Positions 19,744 to 29,283 of a stretch of DNA of 64,000 nt are shown piece by piece. A program made the position numbers and the translations under genes. The DNA is taken from assembly GCA_938743325.2 (NCBI GenBank), contig OW568894.1, forward strand, positions 372,001 to 436,000, written 5' to 3'. The stretch is from Pycnococcus provasolii. Taxonomy: Eukaryota > Chlorophyta > Pseudoscourfieldiophyceae > Pseudoscourfieldiales > Pycnococcaceae. Under the pieces are notes generated by a model. It was given only the letters and a program-made list of their open reading frames with translations. It did no database searches and had not been told where the DNA came from. Position 1 is the stretch's first letter; every line of letters starts with the position of its first letter.

Positions 19744-21147
19744 ATGCCGCCCAAGGCTGCTGACCCTCCTCCTGGTGACACTTCAGACATGTCGCGTTAC
19801 GAGTCGCAAAAAGCCGTGCGTGAACGTGTTCAGCATATGCTCCGTCGACTCTGGCTGCACAGCGACGAAGTGCAAGTCAAGCAGAGAGCCAAAAGCTGGG
19901 CGGTCGACCACTCCATCAACGAGTGCATGTCGCTCGTTGACATGGTGTTCACGCCGAGACAGGATTCCGCGCTGTACAAAGAGTCCGTCGCAAGCGGGTC
20001 GTGGGAACAAGATGTCGAGCCAGAAACAAGGCCAATCGACCCGTGGGCACGCGCCGTCATCGAACTTAGGCCGCCAGAGGAGAAGACGCCTGTGCCCGTC
20101 GAAACGAGCAAGCCGACGGGAATACGAAAGAGCCCGAAGAGCCCTGTCGACGACGGCGAGGAAGTCGCGCCGCCCATACGCATGTGGCCTATTCCCAAGC
20201 CCGAGCCGCGCAAGCTGTCAAAAGAGGAGATTGAGAGAGAGCGAAGGCTGCTGGACGACATCGAGACGAGGCGGCGCGCTGCGGAGCTCGCGACGAAGAG
20301 AAAGACCAAGGCGGAGGAGGAAGTCGCCCTGCTCAGCCAGCTACAAAAGGACCTCAAGGGGCACGAGTACGGATACGACCACCGCGGCGCCGTCTGCGTC
20401 TACTCGCGGCTCGACCCGGAGAGGCTTCCCGAGCAGACGGTCAACCCGTCGAGCCAGCAGTTCGCGCCACCTCCCGCCGCGGCGGACGAGGAGGAGGGAC
20501 GCACGTCGAGAATCGCGTCGCCGGTCAAGGTGGAGCCTTACATCCCCACCGAGCTTGTCGACGGCCAGGCGGTTGTCGAGCGCTTCAACCTCATTGGCGG
20601 CGTGACGGTGCGCGAGGGAGCGTTCGTGAAGAGCGGCCCGAAAGCGAAGCCTGATCCGGATCACCTATCGCAGAAGGAGTTCCTGAACATCGTGGGCCGC
20701 GACGGAAGTGGCGAGCCACCGTCGACGGCAGATGGCGCAAACGACGGCGCGGCGCCGTCCGACGAGCGCGACGGAGGTCCCTCGGCGTCGAGCACAGTTG
20801 CGAGCGCGAGTCCGACTGTTAGCGTCGTCGAGCCACACTGGCTCTTGGACGCCATCCCTATCGAGCCACAGCCTGCGCCTGCTCCTCCGCCAGATCCAAA
20901 CGAGGTGTTTGTCGCCGCCGCGGACTGGGGCATACCTGCCGCCGCAAGGTCCCAAGGAGCCAAGGCGACGATGTTCCCGCGTCATGCGTCGAAGACCGTG
21001 CACGAGCTTGCACTCGGCAAGACGCTTCCCAAACTTCCGCGCGATCGCGCCTACCGGCCACCGCGCGTGCGCAGCCCCGCATTGGAGAACGAGACGCCAC
21101 GCAACCGCAATCCGGAACAGCTGCTCCCGCCCATGCGTGGCGCCTGA
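19744..21147 (+). CDS. C2orf81-like (DUF4639) protein
   Basis: 467 residues from the ATG at 19744 (MPPKAADPPP); an upstream in-frame ATG at 19651 would add a T-rich, UTR-like leader. The region RERVQHMLRRLW at about 25-36 and the downstream pattern SWEQDVEPETRPIDPWARA resemble the N-terminal part of the C2orf81 family. That family couples a helical segment to a W-(E/G)-x-D-x-EP motif and an x-D-x-WA box. A charged helix (about 155-200) and a Pro/Ser-rich C-terminus ending in Arg/Pro repeats follow. Human C2orf81 is poorly characterised and is expressed in ciliated tissue, so a ciliary role here is inference. It lies head-to-head with HYDIN, about 1.2 kb away. The family call rests on short motifs only. 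Confidence 0.45.
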   Translation: MPPKAADPPPGDTSDMSRYESQKAVRERVQHMLRRLWLHSDEVQVKQRAKSWAVDHSINECMSLVDMVFTPRQDSALYKESVASGSWEQDVEPETRPIDPWARAVIELRPPEEKTPVPVETSKPTGIRKSPKSPVDDGEEVAPPIRMWPIPKPEPRKLSKEEIERERRLLDDIETRRRAAELATKRKTKAEEEVALLSQLQKDLKGHEYGYDHRGAVCVYSRLDPERLPEQTVNPSSQQFAPPPAAADEEEGRTSRIASPVKVEPYIPTELVDGQAVVERFNLIGGVTVREGAFVKSGPKAKPDPDHLSQKEFLNIVGRDGSGEPPSTADGANDGAAPSDERDGGPSASSTVASASPTVSVVEPHWLLDAIPIEPQPAPAPPPDPNEVFVAAADWGIPAAARSQGAKATMFPRHASKTVHELALGKTLPKLPRDRAYRPPRVRSPALENETPRNRNPEQLLPPMRGA

Positions 21148-21482
21148 CAAGAAGTAACCTAACATCAAATGTTGATTTCCATCTGATTTGTGTGTTTGTG
21201 TGTGTTGGAAGTCCCACCATCTTCGCCAAATCGTCGTACGCGATTCGCCCCATCTTTTTGCAAACCGTGATTGCGTATGATTTGAGCCAAGCAGGAGCAA
21301 CTTTCCACGATTGGAGTATTTTACTATTTTTCTTTTTTGTTGTAGTAGGCTAACTCACCCATATTCGTAAGTACAAGTCTTCGACCGTGAGCTGCGCTGC
21401 CGATTCCGCCGAGTGAGATAACTAAATACTTGCCTGTGGATTGTGACGCGGTAAATGAACAAATAATAATGAATGGTTTTAT
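21148..21482. other. Convergent 3' region
   Basis: Low-GC sequence between two convergent genes, with T-rich runs at about 21318-21340 and a possible AATAAT polyadenylation-type word near 21463. No gene is seen. Confidence 0.5.
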
Positions 21483-22220
21483 TTACAAGTCGCCATTGCC
21501 ATCTTTGGTACTGAAATTCCGTCGCCACCACTCTCGTGGCCACCTCGTGAGCGCCGACTCCGCCTTCATGCGCGGTCTGTCCCTGTCATCCAAGAACGGG
21601 TTCGTCGGTGGATTGAGCAGACCGTCCGGCCTTCCTCCGACGAACGCGACAGGTCGCCTAACTTCTTCCCTTCCGCTACTCATCATGCCGACGGCGATAA
21701 CCGCGACAGGTATTGTCATCGCGACGGCTACGCCTGCTGCGGACGGCGCGCCTGCTCTGTTCGTAGCGACTCTGGGATGTTTCCTCCTCACAGATGCGTG
21801 TGCCGTGCTGTACGTTGAAGCTTGAGCACCTTGAGCGCTTCCATAGCGTTCGCCACCACTTCTTCTCAGTTTCCCGTGCGCTTTGATGGTTTCATATGCG
21901 TCCGCGACTCTTCTGAATTTCTCCTCGGCTAAACGCGCTTCTGTGGCTAAAAGTCCAGAATCACAAGCAGACTTCAAACCTGCCGAAGAACCTGCAGATG
22001 CCGATGATGCCGATGATGCCGATGCTGCCGATGAAGATGCAGATGCACTACTCTTATTAACGAGCACAGCATCCGGGTGTGTTTGCTTGACCATGTAGAG
22101 GTACGCGTCGTGGATATGCTTGTGCGAGTAAGAGGTGTGCGGACATAAATGCAGTGTCCTAAAAGCGTCATCAAGCACCGAGCCTGATGAGGGACCATGA
22201 CCAGAGGGTGGCGTGGCCAT
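21483..22220 (-). CDS. J-domain (DnaJ-like) protein with one membrane segment
   Basis: 245 residues from the ATG at 22220; the frame continues upstream only through a TTG. Residues 14-115 form a J domain: helix I (LDDAFRTLHL), helix II (HIHDAYLYMVKQ) and the diagnostic HPD at 48-50. A 40-residue Ser/Ala insertion follows before helices III (EEKFRRVADAYETI) and IV. A hydrophobic segment at about 160-180 (AAGVAVAMTIPVAVIAVGMM) suggests a single-pass membrane anchor. J proteins stimulate the ATPase of Hsp70 partners through HPD. The long insertion between helices II and III is unusual and coincides with a GATGCC/GAT trinucleotide repeat at 21995-22060. Compartment unknown; mitochondrion or ER are candidates. 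Confidence 0.8.
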   Translation of the reverse strand: MATPPSGHGPSSGSVLDDAFRTLHLCPHTSYSHKHIHDAYLYMVKQTHPDAVLVNKSSASASSSAASASSASSASAGSSAGLKSACDSGLLATEARLAEEKFRRVADAYETIKAHGKLRRSGGERYGSAQGAQASTYSTAHASVRRKHPRVATNRAGAPSAAGVAVAMTIPVAVIAVGMMSSGREEVRRPVAFVGGRPDGLLNPPTNPFLDDRDRPRMKAESALTRWPREWWRRNFSTKDGNGDL

Positions 22221-22317
22221 TTTGATTTTGGAGAAATCTTCCGGGAAACCAGAGAAAAATCGATTACAAGCGCCGCAACTCCATTCCGACGAACGCGCCC
22301 AGGCCAACCCCAACCCC

Positions 22318-22340
22318 TTGGGTTAGGGTTTAGGGTTAGA
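22318..22340. promoter_or_regulatory. Telomere-like TTAGGG tract upstream of the J-domain gene
   Basis: Three units of GGGTTAG/GGGTTTAG type, 98 bp upstream of the J-domain start codon. It mixes TTAGGG and TTTAGGG spacing. A promoter role is inferred from the repeated position of such tracts in this window. Confidence 0.55.
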
Positions 22341-22440
22341 AAAAGAGAATGAATGGCGTTCGCTCTGGCTGGTGCTTGATTTGGGTTGGTTGGTTACCCT
22401 TAGAGTACAATGTGCACGTGAGATTTGTTTACAAGATGCC

Positions 22441-23463
22441 TCAACGAGTCATGAACCGCGTGCCGTTCAGCTCACCTAAGCGCAACGCATCGGTAGGTGC
22501 CTGGCCGCTATAGTTATCACCCCAGCACGCGACGCTCCCGTCGGCTCGCAGTGCCAGAGAGTGTCTGTTGCCCGCGGCGACCGCTACGAAGTCGCCATCC
22601 ACGCCGGCGGGAGGCGCTTGGCCGGCGTTGTTCCATCCCCAGCACGCGACGCTCCCGTCGGCTCGCACTGCCAACGAGTGTTGGGTGCCCGCGGCGACCG
22701 CTACAAAGTCGCCCTCCACGCCAGCGGGAGGCGCCTGGCCGTGGTTGTTCCGTCCCCAACACGCGACGCTCCCGTCGGCTCGCAGTGCCAACGAGTGTTG
22801 GGTGCCCGCGGCGACCGCTACGAAGTCGCCCTCCACGCCAGCGGGAGGCGCCTGGCCGTGGTTGTTCCGTCCCCAGCATGCGACGCTCCCGTCGGCTCGC
22901 AATGCCAACGAGTAATCGAAGCCAGCAGCGACCGCTACGAAGTCGCCCTCCACACCAGCGGGAGGCGCTTGGTCATTATCGTTATCACCCCAGCACGCGA
23001 CGCTCCCGTCGGCTCGCACTGCCAACGAGTGACTGTAACCCGCGGCGACCGCTACGAAGTCGCCCTCCACGCCGCCGGGAGGCGCTTTGCCGAAGTGGTT
23101 ATCACCCCAGCACGCGACGCTCCCGTCGGCTCGCAGTGCCAACGAGTAATCGAAGCCCGCGGCGACCGCTACGAAGTCGCCCTCCACACCAGCGGGAGGC
23201 GCTTCGCCATTATCGTTATCACCCCAGCACGCGACGCTTCCGTCGGCTCGCAATGCCAACGAGTGACTGTGACCCGCACTAATCACGGCGTTTGCCCTCG
23301 CGCGCCGAATGCGCCTCTCTTGAACGGCGGCGAGTCGCCGCGGCCTGTGCACGGTGACGAGCCAGTCGAGCCATACGGCGATGGCTTTGTCCTTCAGGCT
23401 CAGCAGCAGGTGGTGGTTGTGTGACGCTGACGCTGACGCTGGTGGGACATTCTTCATGTGCAT
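22441..23463 (-). CDS. RCC1-type beta-propeller repeat protein
   Basis: 340 residues from the ATG at 23463. After a 65-residue basic, helical N-terminus come seven tandem repeats of 39 residues. Each reads about SLALRADGSVACWG then DNxxGxAPPAGVEGDFVAVAAG. The W-G-x-N and internal G-x-x-x-S-L-A-L spacing is the RCC1 pattern, and seven blades would close one propeller. The last copy is shortened and diverges after APT. RCC1 folds serve as guanine-nucleotide exchange factors or as protein-binding scaffolds; nothing here identifies Ran exchange activity. Repeats are almost identical at DNA level (117-bp period), indicating recent unit duplication. The opposite-strand frame is a mirror artefact of this repeat. 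Confidence 0.85.
   Translation of the reverse strand: MHMKNVPPASASASHNHHLLLSLKDKAIAVWLDWLVTVHRPRRLAAVQERRIRRARANAVISAGHSHSLALRADGSVACWGDNDNGEAPPAGVEGDFVAVAAGFDYSLALRADGSVACWGDNHFGKAPPGGVEGDFVAVAAGYSHSLAVRADGSVACWGDNDNDQAPPAGVEGDFVAVAAGFDYSLALRADGSVACWGRNNHGQAPPAGVEGDFVAVAAGTQHSLALRADGSVACWGRNNHGQAPPAGVEGDFVAVAAGTQHSLAVRADGSVACWGWNNAGQAPPAGVDGDFVAVAAGNRHSLALRADGSVACWGDNYSGQAPTDALRLGELNGTRFMTR
22500..23280. repeat. 117-bp tandem repeat encoding the RCC1 units
   Basis: Roughly 6.7 copies of a 117-bp coding unit with strong conservation of GACGCTCCCGTCGGCTCGCA on the + strand in every copy. The adjacent copies near 22690-22800 and 22810-22900 are almost identical, pointing to recent unequal exchange. 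Confidence 0.85.
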
Positions 23464-23596
23464 GCACGGTGACGTTCATGCGATGCTGACCAGTAGGGTT
23501 GGGAGCGCGAGGCAGGCGCCAGCGGAGGCGGAACCAAACCCGAATCGCCGCTGGGCAAGTTTTCTTCATCCCCTCGGGCCTCGGAAACCCGAACTT

Positions 23597-23620
23597 CCCC
23601 TAACCCGCCTTTAACCCTAA
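23597..23620. promoter_or_regulatory. Degenerate telomere-like motif upstream of the RCC1-repeat gene
   Basis: CCCCTAACCC and AACCCTAA separated by six bases, about 135 bp upstream of the RCC1-protein start codon. Short and degenerate, so weaker than the tracts at 3501 and 62247. Confidence 0.4.
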
Positions 23621-23625
23621 AGGTT

Positions 23626-24611
23626 TAAGCTCAGCGATCCCCCTCTTCCTCTTGACCCACTTGACGATGCGTAAAGGTTTTTATGAGCGTGTGATTAAGC
23701 TTACCTTTAAGCTCAGCGATCCTCCTCTTCCTCTTCCTCTTAAGTTCTTGACCATGCGTATGAGCGTGTGATTAAGCTTAAGCTCAGCGATCCTCCTCTT
23801 CCTCTTCCTCTTGAGTTCTTGACCATGCGTATGAGCGTGTGATTAAGCTTAAGCTCAGCGATCCTCCTCTTCCTCTTCCTCTTGAGTTCTTGACCATGCG
23901 TATGATCGTGTGATTAAGTTTAAGCTCAGCGATCCTCCTCTTCCTCTTCCTCTTCTTGAGTTCTTGACCATGCGTATGAGCGTGTGATTAAGCTTAAGCT
24001 CAGCGATCCCCCTCTTAAGTTCTTGACCATGCGTATGGGCGTGTGATTAAGCTTAAGCTCAGCGATCCCCCTCTTAAGTTCTTGACCATGCGTATGGGCG
24101 TGTGATTAAGCTTAAGCTCAGCAATCCTCTTAAGTTCTTGACCATGCGTATGGGCGTGTGATTAAGCTTAAGCTCAGCGATCCTCCTCTTGACTGGCTTG
24201 ACCATGCGTATGAGCGTGTGATTAAGCTTAAGCTCAGCGATCCCCCTCTTAAGTTCTTGACCATGCGTATGGGCGTGTGATTAAGCTTAAGCTCAGCAAT
24301 CCTCTTAAGTTCTTGACCATGCGTATGGGCGTGTGATTAAGCTTAAGCTCAGCGATCCTCCTCTTGACTGGCTTGACCATGCGTATGAGCGTGTGATTAA
24401 GCTTAAGCTCAGCGATCCCCCTCTTCCTCTTAAGTTCTTGACCATGCGTATGAGCGTGTGATTAATCTTAAGCTCAGCGATCCTCCTCTTCCTCTTCCTC
24501 TTAAGTTCTTGACCATGCGTATGAGCGTGTGATTAAGCTTAAGCTCAGCGATCTTCCTCTTCCTCTTCCTCTTGATTTCTCTTGACCATGCGTATGAGCG
24601 TGTGATTAAGG
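23626..24611. repeat. Minisatellite, about 15 units of 56-75 bp
   Basis: Units share GACCATGCGTATGAGCGTGT, then GATTAAGCTTAAGCTCAGCG, then ATCC. They differ in the number of CTCTTC/CTCCTC hexamers and in TTAAGTTCTTGACC versus TTGACTGGCTTGACC. A block of about three units around 24083-24199 recurs around 24258-24375, so multi-unit segments have duplicated. The array lies directly upstream of the coiled-coil gene that starts at 24783. No protein-coding potential is convincing. Confidence 0.9.
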
Positions 24612-24782
24612 TGGTTTGGGAGACCCTCGGGCTCTGTTTGGGGGACCATGACCAGTGTCCTCCTCTCCAGAACTCTCCTCTCCTCCTGTCAAGGTCCATA
24701 TTCCCGCCATATCGAATTTCACTTGGGACCCTTCGTCTCGCGAGTCTCTCTCCGTCTACTTCAGGGGCCCCTTCTGCCCTTG

Positions 24783-25754
24783 ATGGAGGAGGTGAACGTG
24801 GATGCAATAGCTTCGCCAGCACACCACCACCACCGCTCTCACCACAGCTCTCACCAGCAGCTCTCTGGTACCTTAACTGGTGGCGTATCTGGCACGGGTA
24901 CCCTTAGTGGTGGTGGTGGTGTTAGTGGTGGTGTTGGCGATATGACTGCCGTGCACAACGAACTGCTGTGGGTCAAGGCGAACCTCAACGAAAAGGAACT
25001 CGAACTCGCGGAACTCAGAGAACAACACCTCAGCTTAGTTAAGCAATCAGAACAGGCGCGAGTCAACTGGGAAGAGGCGCTCACGTCGAAAGATCGAGCC
25101 ATCGAGCAAATGGAAGCAGCCATCGTCGCGCAAGACAGAAGCATAAAAAAACAACAGGAAGTGGAGAGTGTCAGGCAAAGTGCGGAGAGCGTCGACCCGA
25201 GCAACAGCCTACCAACACCAACGCCAGGAGGGGCTGACGCAAACGTCAGCAACGTGAACAACAGCAACAACGCGTTGGCAGACGTGCTCACCGCGTCACT
25301 CGCGCATCCTCTGCTTGACGACCTACGAACGCGCCTCAGTGCCGCGGAGAAGAGCGCGGAGAAGTACAAGACGGCGGCACACAGCTACAGAAAGCGGGCC
25401 AAGGCGGCGGAGGCGGAGAACCAGGCGCTGAGACAACTCATGGTTTCAGCTGGCATGAATGTTGCGGGTCACGGGCACGAACCTGCCGCGAGTGTACCAC
25501 TACCAACGACGCATACGCCGGCGGTGCGTCAGTCGGCACCCGCCGCACCCGTGAGCACGCCGTCACCCGCGTACGACGCGAGCGACGCGGCCCTGCGTGA
25601 GCGTTGCGTATTATTGGAGAAGCAGCTTGGGAGCACGTCCGCCCGCGAGCAGGCTGCTCGTCGCGCTCTCGCGGACGCGGCACGCGTGCAGCGCGAGGTG
25701 AAGCGTCTGCTATTGAAAATCAACAGCTCAGATTCCGACACCACCACCACCTGA
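24783..25754 (+). CDS. Coiled-coil protein, unrecognised
   Basis: 323 residues from the ATG at 24783 (MEEVNVDAIASP). An in-frame ATG at 24648 would add 45 residues of untypical composition. A His/Ser/Gly-rich N-terminus (to about 55) leads to a heptad-rich coiled coil at about 58-125 (LLWVKANLNEKELELAELRE). A second coiled-coil helix lies at about 180-220 (LRTRLSAAEKSAEKYK), and a third close to the end (LRERCVLLEKQLG). Linkers are Pro/Ala/Thr-rich. No catalytic motif or targeting signal is visible. It could be a cytoskeletal or ciliary scaffold, but nothing proves this. It starts 170 bp after the minisatellite. Confidence 0.65.
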   Translation: MEEVNVDAIASPAHHHHRSHHSSHQQLSGTLTGGVSGTGTLSGGGGVSGGVGDMTAVHNELLWVKANLNEKELELAELREQHLSLVKQSEQARVNWEEALTSKDRAIEQMEAAIVAQDRSIKKQQEVESVRQSAESVDPSNSLPTPTPGGADANVSNVNNSNNALADVLTASLAHPLLDDLRTRLSAAEKSAEKYKTAAHSYRKRAKAAEAENQALRQLMVSAGMNVAGHGHEPAASVPLPTTHTPAVRQSAPAAPVSTPSPAYDASDAALRERCVLLEKQLGSTSAREQAARRALADAARVQREVKRLLLKINSSDSDTTTT

Positions 25755-25795
25755 AACGCCTACGAAACCAACCCCGAATTGTAACATATATGCCA

Positions 25796-25886
25796 AACCC
25801 CTAACCTTATCATGCAAGGACGGTAACCCCTAACTAAGAAAACGCGAACCCCTAATTAACTTCCTGGGGGGTCTAACCCCTAACTG
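25796..25886. promoter_or_regulatory. Scattered telomere-like ACCCCTAA motifs
   Basis: Four copies of ACCCCTAA (near 25796, 25827, 25851 and 25876) spaced about 25-30 bp, ending 164 bp upstream of the next start codon. Unlike the tracts at 3501 and 62247, the copies are separated by unique sequence. Confidence 0.45.
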
Positions 25887-26049
25887 TTTTTCCTCCCTGT
25901 TTTCAGAATTCTCTCCCTCCTTCTTGAAAGTTGAAGCCGTTTCTTGAAATCGTTTCGGAGCCAGTTGATATTGATTTTCCTGCTCGGTGGCCATGGCATG
26001 GCGTCTGCTTCCCTACGAGTAATGTCTGCATGCACGCAATAGTAATAGT

Positions 26050-29000
26050 ATGATTCGGTTTGTGTATAAGCTTCATACGGATGGCTCTCGCTCTTCTGGT
26101 GGTTCCTATGGGCGTCGGTATGGTCGTTATTCCGTGACGGAGGAGCTGTATGACGAGGATTCGTATTCCTCCTCTATGGGGGGTGGATCATCATCGATCT
26201 TTCATTCCGGGGCGGCTTCGTCTAGTGAAATCAACCAACTTGCCAAGCTTTTGTTTTCGAACCTGTACGACGCGCCGTCGGTGCCGGGGACGTCTTCGAA
26301 CGGACAGAACGGTGGTGGTCCTCATGGGGGTGAGACTTGGGAACATGATGGCAATGGCTTGGATGAAAACAGAGGACAGTCGACAGTCGACGTACATAGT
26401 TCGCAGCAGAAAGATCCTTGTGATGTGCCGCTGGGACGCGCCGTCGCGCTCTACGAACCGCGACACGTGGTTTCGGCGTCGGCGCCTAAGGCGTCGGCGC
26501 AATCGGTTGTCGAGCCTTCGGCTGGAGAGGATGAGATGGATAACATGGACGACATCGTCAGCGCGCTAGCGGCGTTCGTTGGCGTCGACGACGACCACCA
26601 CCACCACCACGACCACGACGAGCAGACACAAACACCGCCGACTTTGAGCCCTTCGACTTCGCCGTCACGACCACAGCAGCAAGCTGTTTCACGCGCAGCA
26701 CCTCGCAGTCCCAGCGGACGCGTGACGTGCGTCACCACGTGCGCGCTCGCAAACGGGCATAACGTGCTCGCGTGTGCCGTGCAAGTGCCTGACCTCTCCG
26801 CCGCCAAGTCCACTATCGAGCTATTCGACTCGGTGCGCAGCACGCCGCTAGGATGGGTGCCGTGGAAAGGACGCGCGCCTGTCGTTGCCATGGCGGCAGA
26901 TGCCTCGGCCCTCCTGATAGCCACGCGCGATGGAGGCTTGTACACGCTCAAATTGGACGAAATTGTGCGCTCAACGAACCCAGCAGCACCGCCCGCGACG
27001 ATGGTAGAGCTGTGGGAACCGTGCGACGACGCCGCGCCAATCGCAGCTTGCCTTTGGTGGCAAGCATCTGCCAGCGGCGTGCGCCAGCCGATCGTCGCAT
27101 GCCGCGATGGAACGGTGCACCTTCCCGCGATTGACGCGACCTTGAATGGGAAGCGACGCCAGCGAAGCGTTAGCATCGCCGTATCGACGCGTAGCGTGCT
27201 GGGCACCATGGAGCTCGTTTCCGAGGCAAGCGGCGCGTTTCTGCTAATCTCCGAGACGTGCTTCAAAACGCCGAACGGAACGCTGCTAAGAAGCGGCGGG
27301 GCGCCGTTTCACGCGCTGGACCTCGAGTACACTGGCCGCGATGGGCGGCACCACTCCATCCTCGACGAAGCGACGGATGCGTTTGCTCCCCGCGAGCTAG
27401 ATGGCGGTGAGTATGGAACCGCAGGCGCGGCGGAAACCACAAGCGCGCTCTCCGCTCACGCGGTGCGCCGAAAGATGATCACGTACGTGTGCCGCATGGA
27501 CGTGGAAACGTGGGACACGCACTGGTACGACTCGATGCGGCCTGACCACGCGCTGTTCAAGGTAAATGTGCCAGAGCACACCGTGGACATCCTGTTCTCG
27601 GAGAGCATACTCTTTGCCATTTGCGAAGCTGGGGTTGATTTGCAAGGCCACATGCTTGACGATTACGAGCCGTCGACGCCAATCGCGATCCGTCGCACGT
27701 ACTCTCCGGACGGCCCGCGCTTCGTGCTCAGCGCTCTCGGCGTGCACTCGAAGGTCACGCTTCACAGCTCGGACGTGCCCAGAGGTTGTGCCTGCAGGCT
27801 GCTTGAATGCGAGCGTCTGCCGAGCAGCAGCTCCTCGTCTCTGAGCAGTCTTGCCAATGGCTGTGATAGCAGCAGCAGCAGCAGCAGCAGCAGCTTACCC
27901 ATCGCGCTGGCCTGGGGCCCAGGCGGCGCCGTCGCATTCGACAACCACGTCAAGCCCGAGCATGTGTTCGTGAGAATTCTCGCGGATGCCGTGCCAACGC
28001 TAGGATTTGCAGCCGCCGCGGATGTCGCGGAGGCATTTGCCATCGCGCTTAGGCTAGATGTGCTGGAGCTCTTCCAGCTCGTGGGCATGGAGTGGCTACA
28101 CCAGAATTGCCAATTCGGCGCCGGGCGCTTCGAAAGGAGTCTCGTTGATGTCGCGCACTGCTTTTTGAGAGGGTCGATGGATCGCGGCAGGGCAACATTG
28201 GAACTGCTGAAAGCAGGAATGAGAGCAGATGCCGCCATCGACGAGGTGTACGGCGTCGCAGATCCCTCAGCTTGCCGCAAAGATGCCACGCTGGCGGATG
28301 CTGTCAAGGTGCACTCACTCTGCTTGGATGTTGTGCAAGATTCGAACGCGTCGAGCGCCTCTAGGATGGCGGCGAATGCACTCGCCGAGCGAGTCGTGGC
28401 ATGGGCACGTGCGCCAAGCTTGAAAGACGAGGGGGGCAGTGCGATTGCGGAGATGGAGGATTTCCTCATCCTGCGTTCCCTGACGGAAGCGAGCGCAGCC
28501 ATTCGCCAGATGCGACGACGATGCGTTGGATCTCGCGACGGCGACGGCGATGTCGACGCCGACGCCGACGCAAGTGCAAATGTGCCTTCGAACTTTGGAC
28601 ATGCGGATACGCTAACGAAGGTGGAGGAGCGTGTTGCGCGCCTGCCATCGGAGGATCTTAGCATTGCGCTGCGTGGCCAAGCGTTCGACCCAAAGTGGGC
28701 ACTTGGCTTAGCGCTGATGCGCGGCTCGCACGCCGCGGCGGCAGCGGTGTACGCCTCCGTGGGGGCCTGGAGGCACGAGCTCGCGTGCTTGTCGATGCGC
28801 GGCGATCTTCGTGAGCTCGAGGATGCGCTGATGCGCATTGGCGTTGCGCGCGGGCGACTGTCCCTCGAGGAAAGCGTGGATCGCACGCGTACGCTTGTGG
28901 CGTTGTGGCCACGAAGTGGATGGGAACGTCTGGAGGAAGTTCTTCTGGGTCGTTTCTGGAATGCCGGCAACGAGTCGGTGGTTCGTGCACTTGCATTCGA

Positions 29001-29097
29001 GTGTGGTGAATTGTTATTTTCATCCGCCTTCTGGTGGCGCATTGGCGAGCAATGCATGCTTTCGAATGGCACCACAACGATACACAAACAACTGTAA
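26050..29097 (+). CDS. Large protein with beta-rich N-half and helical C-half, family uncertain
   Basis: 1015 residues, single exon. The first 210 residues are Ser/Gly/His-rich and probably disordered, with a DDDHHHHHHDHDE run near 178-192. Residues about 220-640 alternate short hydrophobic strands with Gly/Asp turns (VVAMAADASALLIATRDGGL; ITYVCRMDVETWDTHW), as in a beta-propeller. A poly-Ser run at about 610-620 follows, then a helix-rich segment to the end (AEAFAIALRLDVLELFQLVG; WALGLALMRGSHAAAAAVYA). Propeller plus alpha-solenoid is typical of vesicle-coat and tethering subunits. A BLOC-2/HPS3-like protein is one possibility, but no diagnostic motif is seen. Confidence 0.6.
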   Translation: MIRFVYKLHTDGSRSSGGSYGRRYGRYSVTEELYDEDSYSSSMGGGSSSIFHSGAASSSEINQLAKLLFSNLYDAPSVPGTSSNGQNGGGPHGGETWEHDGNGLDENRGQSTVDVHSSQQKDPCDVPLGRAVALYEPRHVVSASAPKASAQSVVEPSAGEDEMDNMDDIVSALAAFVGVDDDHHHHHDHDEQTQTPPTLSPSTSPSRPQQQAVSRAAPRSPSGRVTCVTTCALANGHNVLACAVQVPDLSAAKSTIELFDSVRSTPLGWVPWKGRAPVVAMAADASALLIATRDGGLYTLKLDEIVRSTNPAAPPATMVELWEPCDDAAPIAACLWWQASASGVRQPIVACRDGTVHLPAIDATLNGKRRQRSVSIAVSTRSVLGTMELVSEASGAFLLISETCFKTPNGTLLRSGGAPFHALDLEYTGRDGRHHSILDEATDAFAPRELDGGEYGTAGAAETTSALSAHAVRRKMITYVCRMDVETWDTHWYDSMRPDHALFKVNVPEHTVDILFSESILFAICEAGVDLQGHMLDDYEPSTPIAIRRTYSPDGPRFVLSALGVHSKVTLHSSDVPRGCACRLLECERLPSSSSSSLSSLANGCDSSSSSSSSSLPIALAWGPGGAVAFDNHVKPEHVFVRILADAVPTLGFAAAADVAEAFAIALRLDVLELFQLVGMEWLHQNCQFGAGRFERSLVDVAHCFLRGSMDRGRATLELLKAGMRADAAIDEVYGVADPSACRKDATLADAVKVHSLCLDVVQDSNASSASRMAANALAERVVAWARAPSLKDEGGSAIAEMEDFLILRSLTEASAAIRQMRRRCVGSRDGDGDVDADADASANVPSNFGHADTLTKVEERVARLPSEDLSIALRGQAFDPKWALGLALMRGSHAAAAAVYASVGAWRHELACLSMRGDLRELEDALMRIGVARGRLSLEESVDRTRTLVALWPRSGWERLEEVLLGRFWNAGNESVVRALAFECGELLFSSAFWWRIGEQCMLSNGTTTIHKQL

Positions 29098-29283
29098 TAT
29101 AACATTTGTAGTTTCTCTTTTCTATCCGGATTGCAATAGCGCCAGTGATTTGTCTGAATTGTGAATGAGGTGAGAGTGGGCGACCGTTGCGACCGGAAGG
29201 TAAACAACACTGAATGAGCAAAATCACAGTTTTAGTTTTTTCTTTATTTTACCCGAAAAGGAACACAGGGAAAGAGCGGTTGC

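Noticed and set aside
22561-23424. 287-codon + strand frame opposite the RCC1-repeat gene
   Set aside because: It is the mirror of the 117-bp repeat; its repeats (Arg/Pro-rich) do not match any fold, while the minus strand gives clear RCC1 blades.
23626-24611. Possible CRISPR array
   Set aside because: Units are contiguous variants without unique spacers, and the window is eukaryotic; it is a minisatellite.
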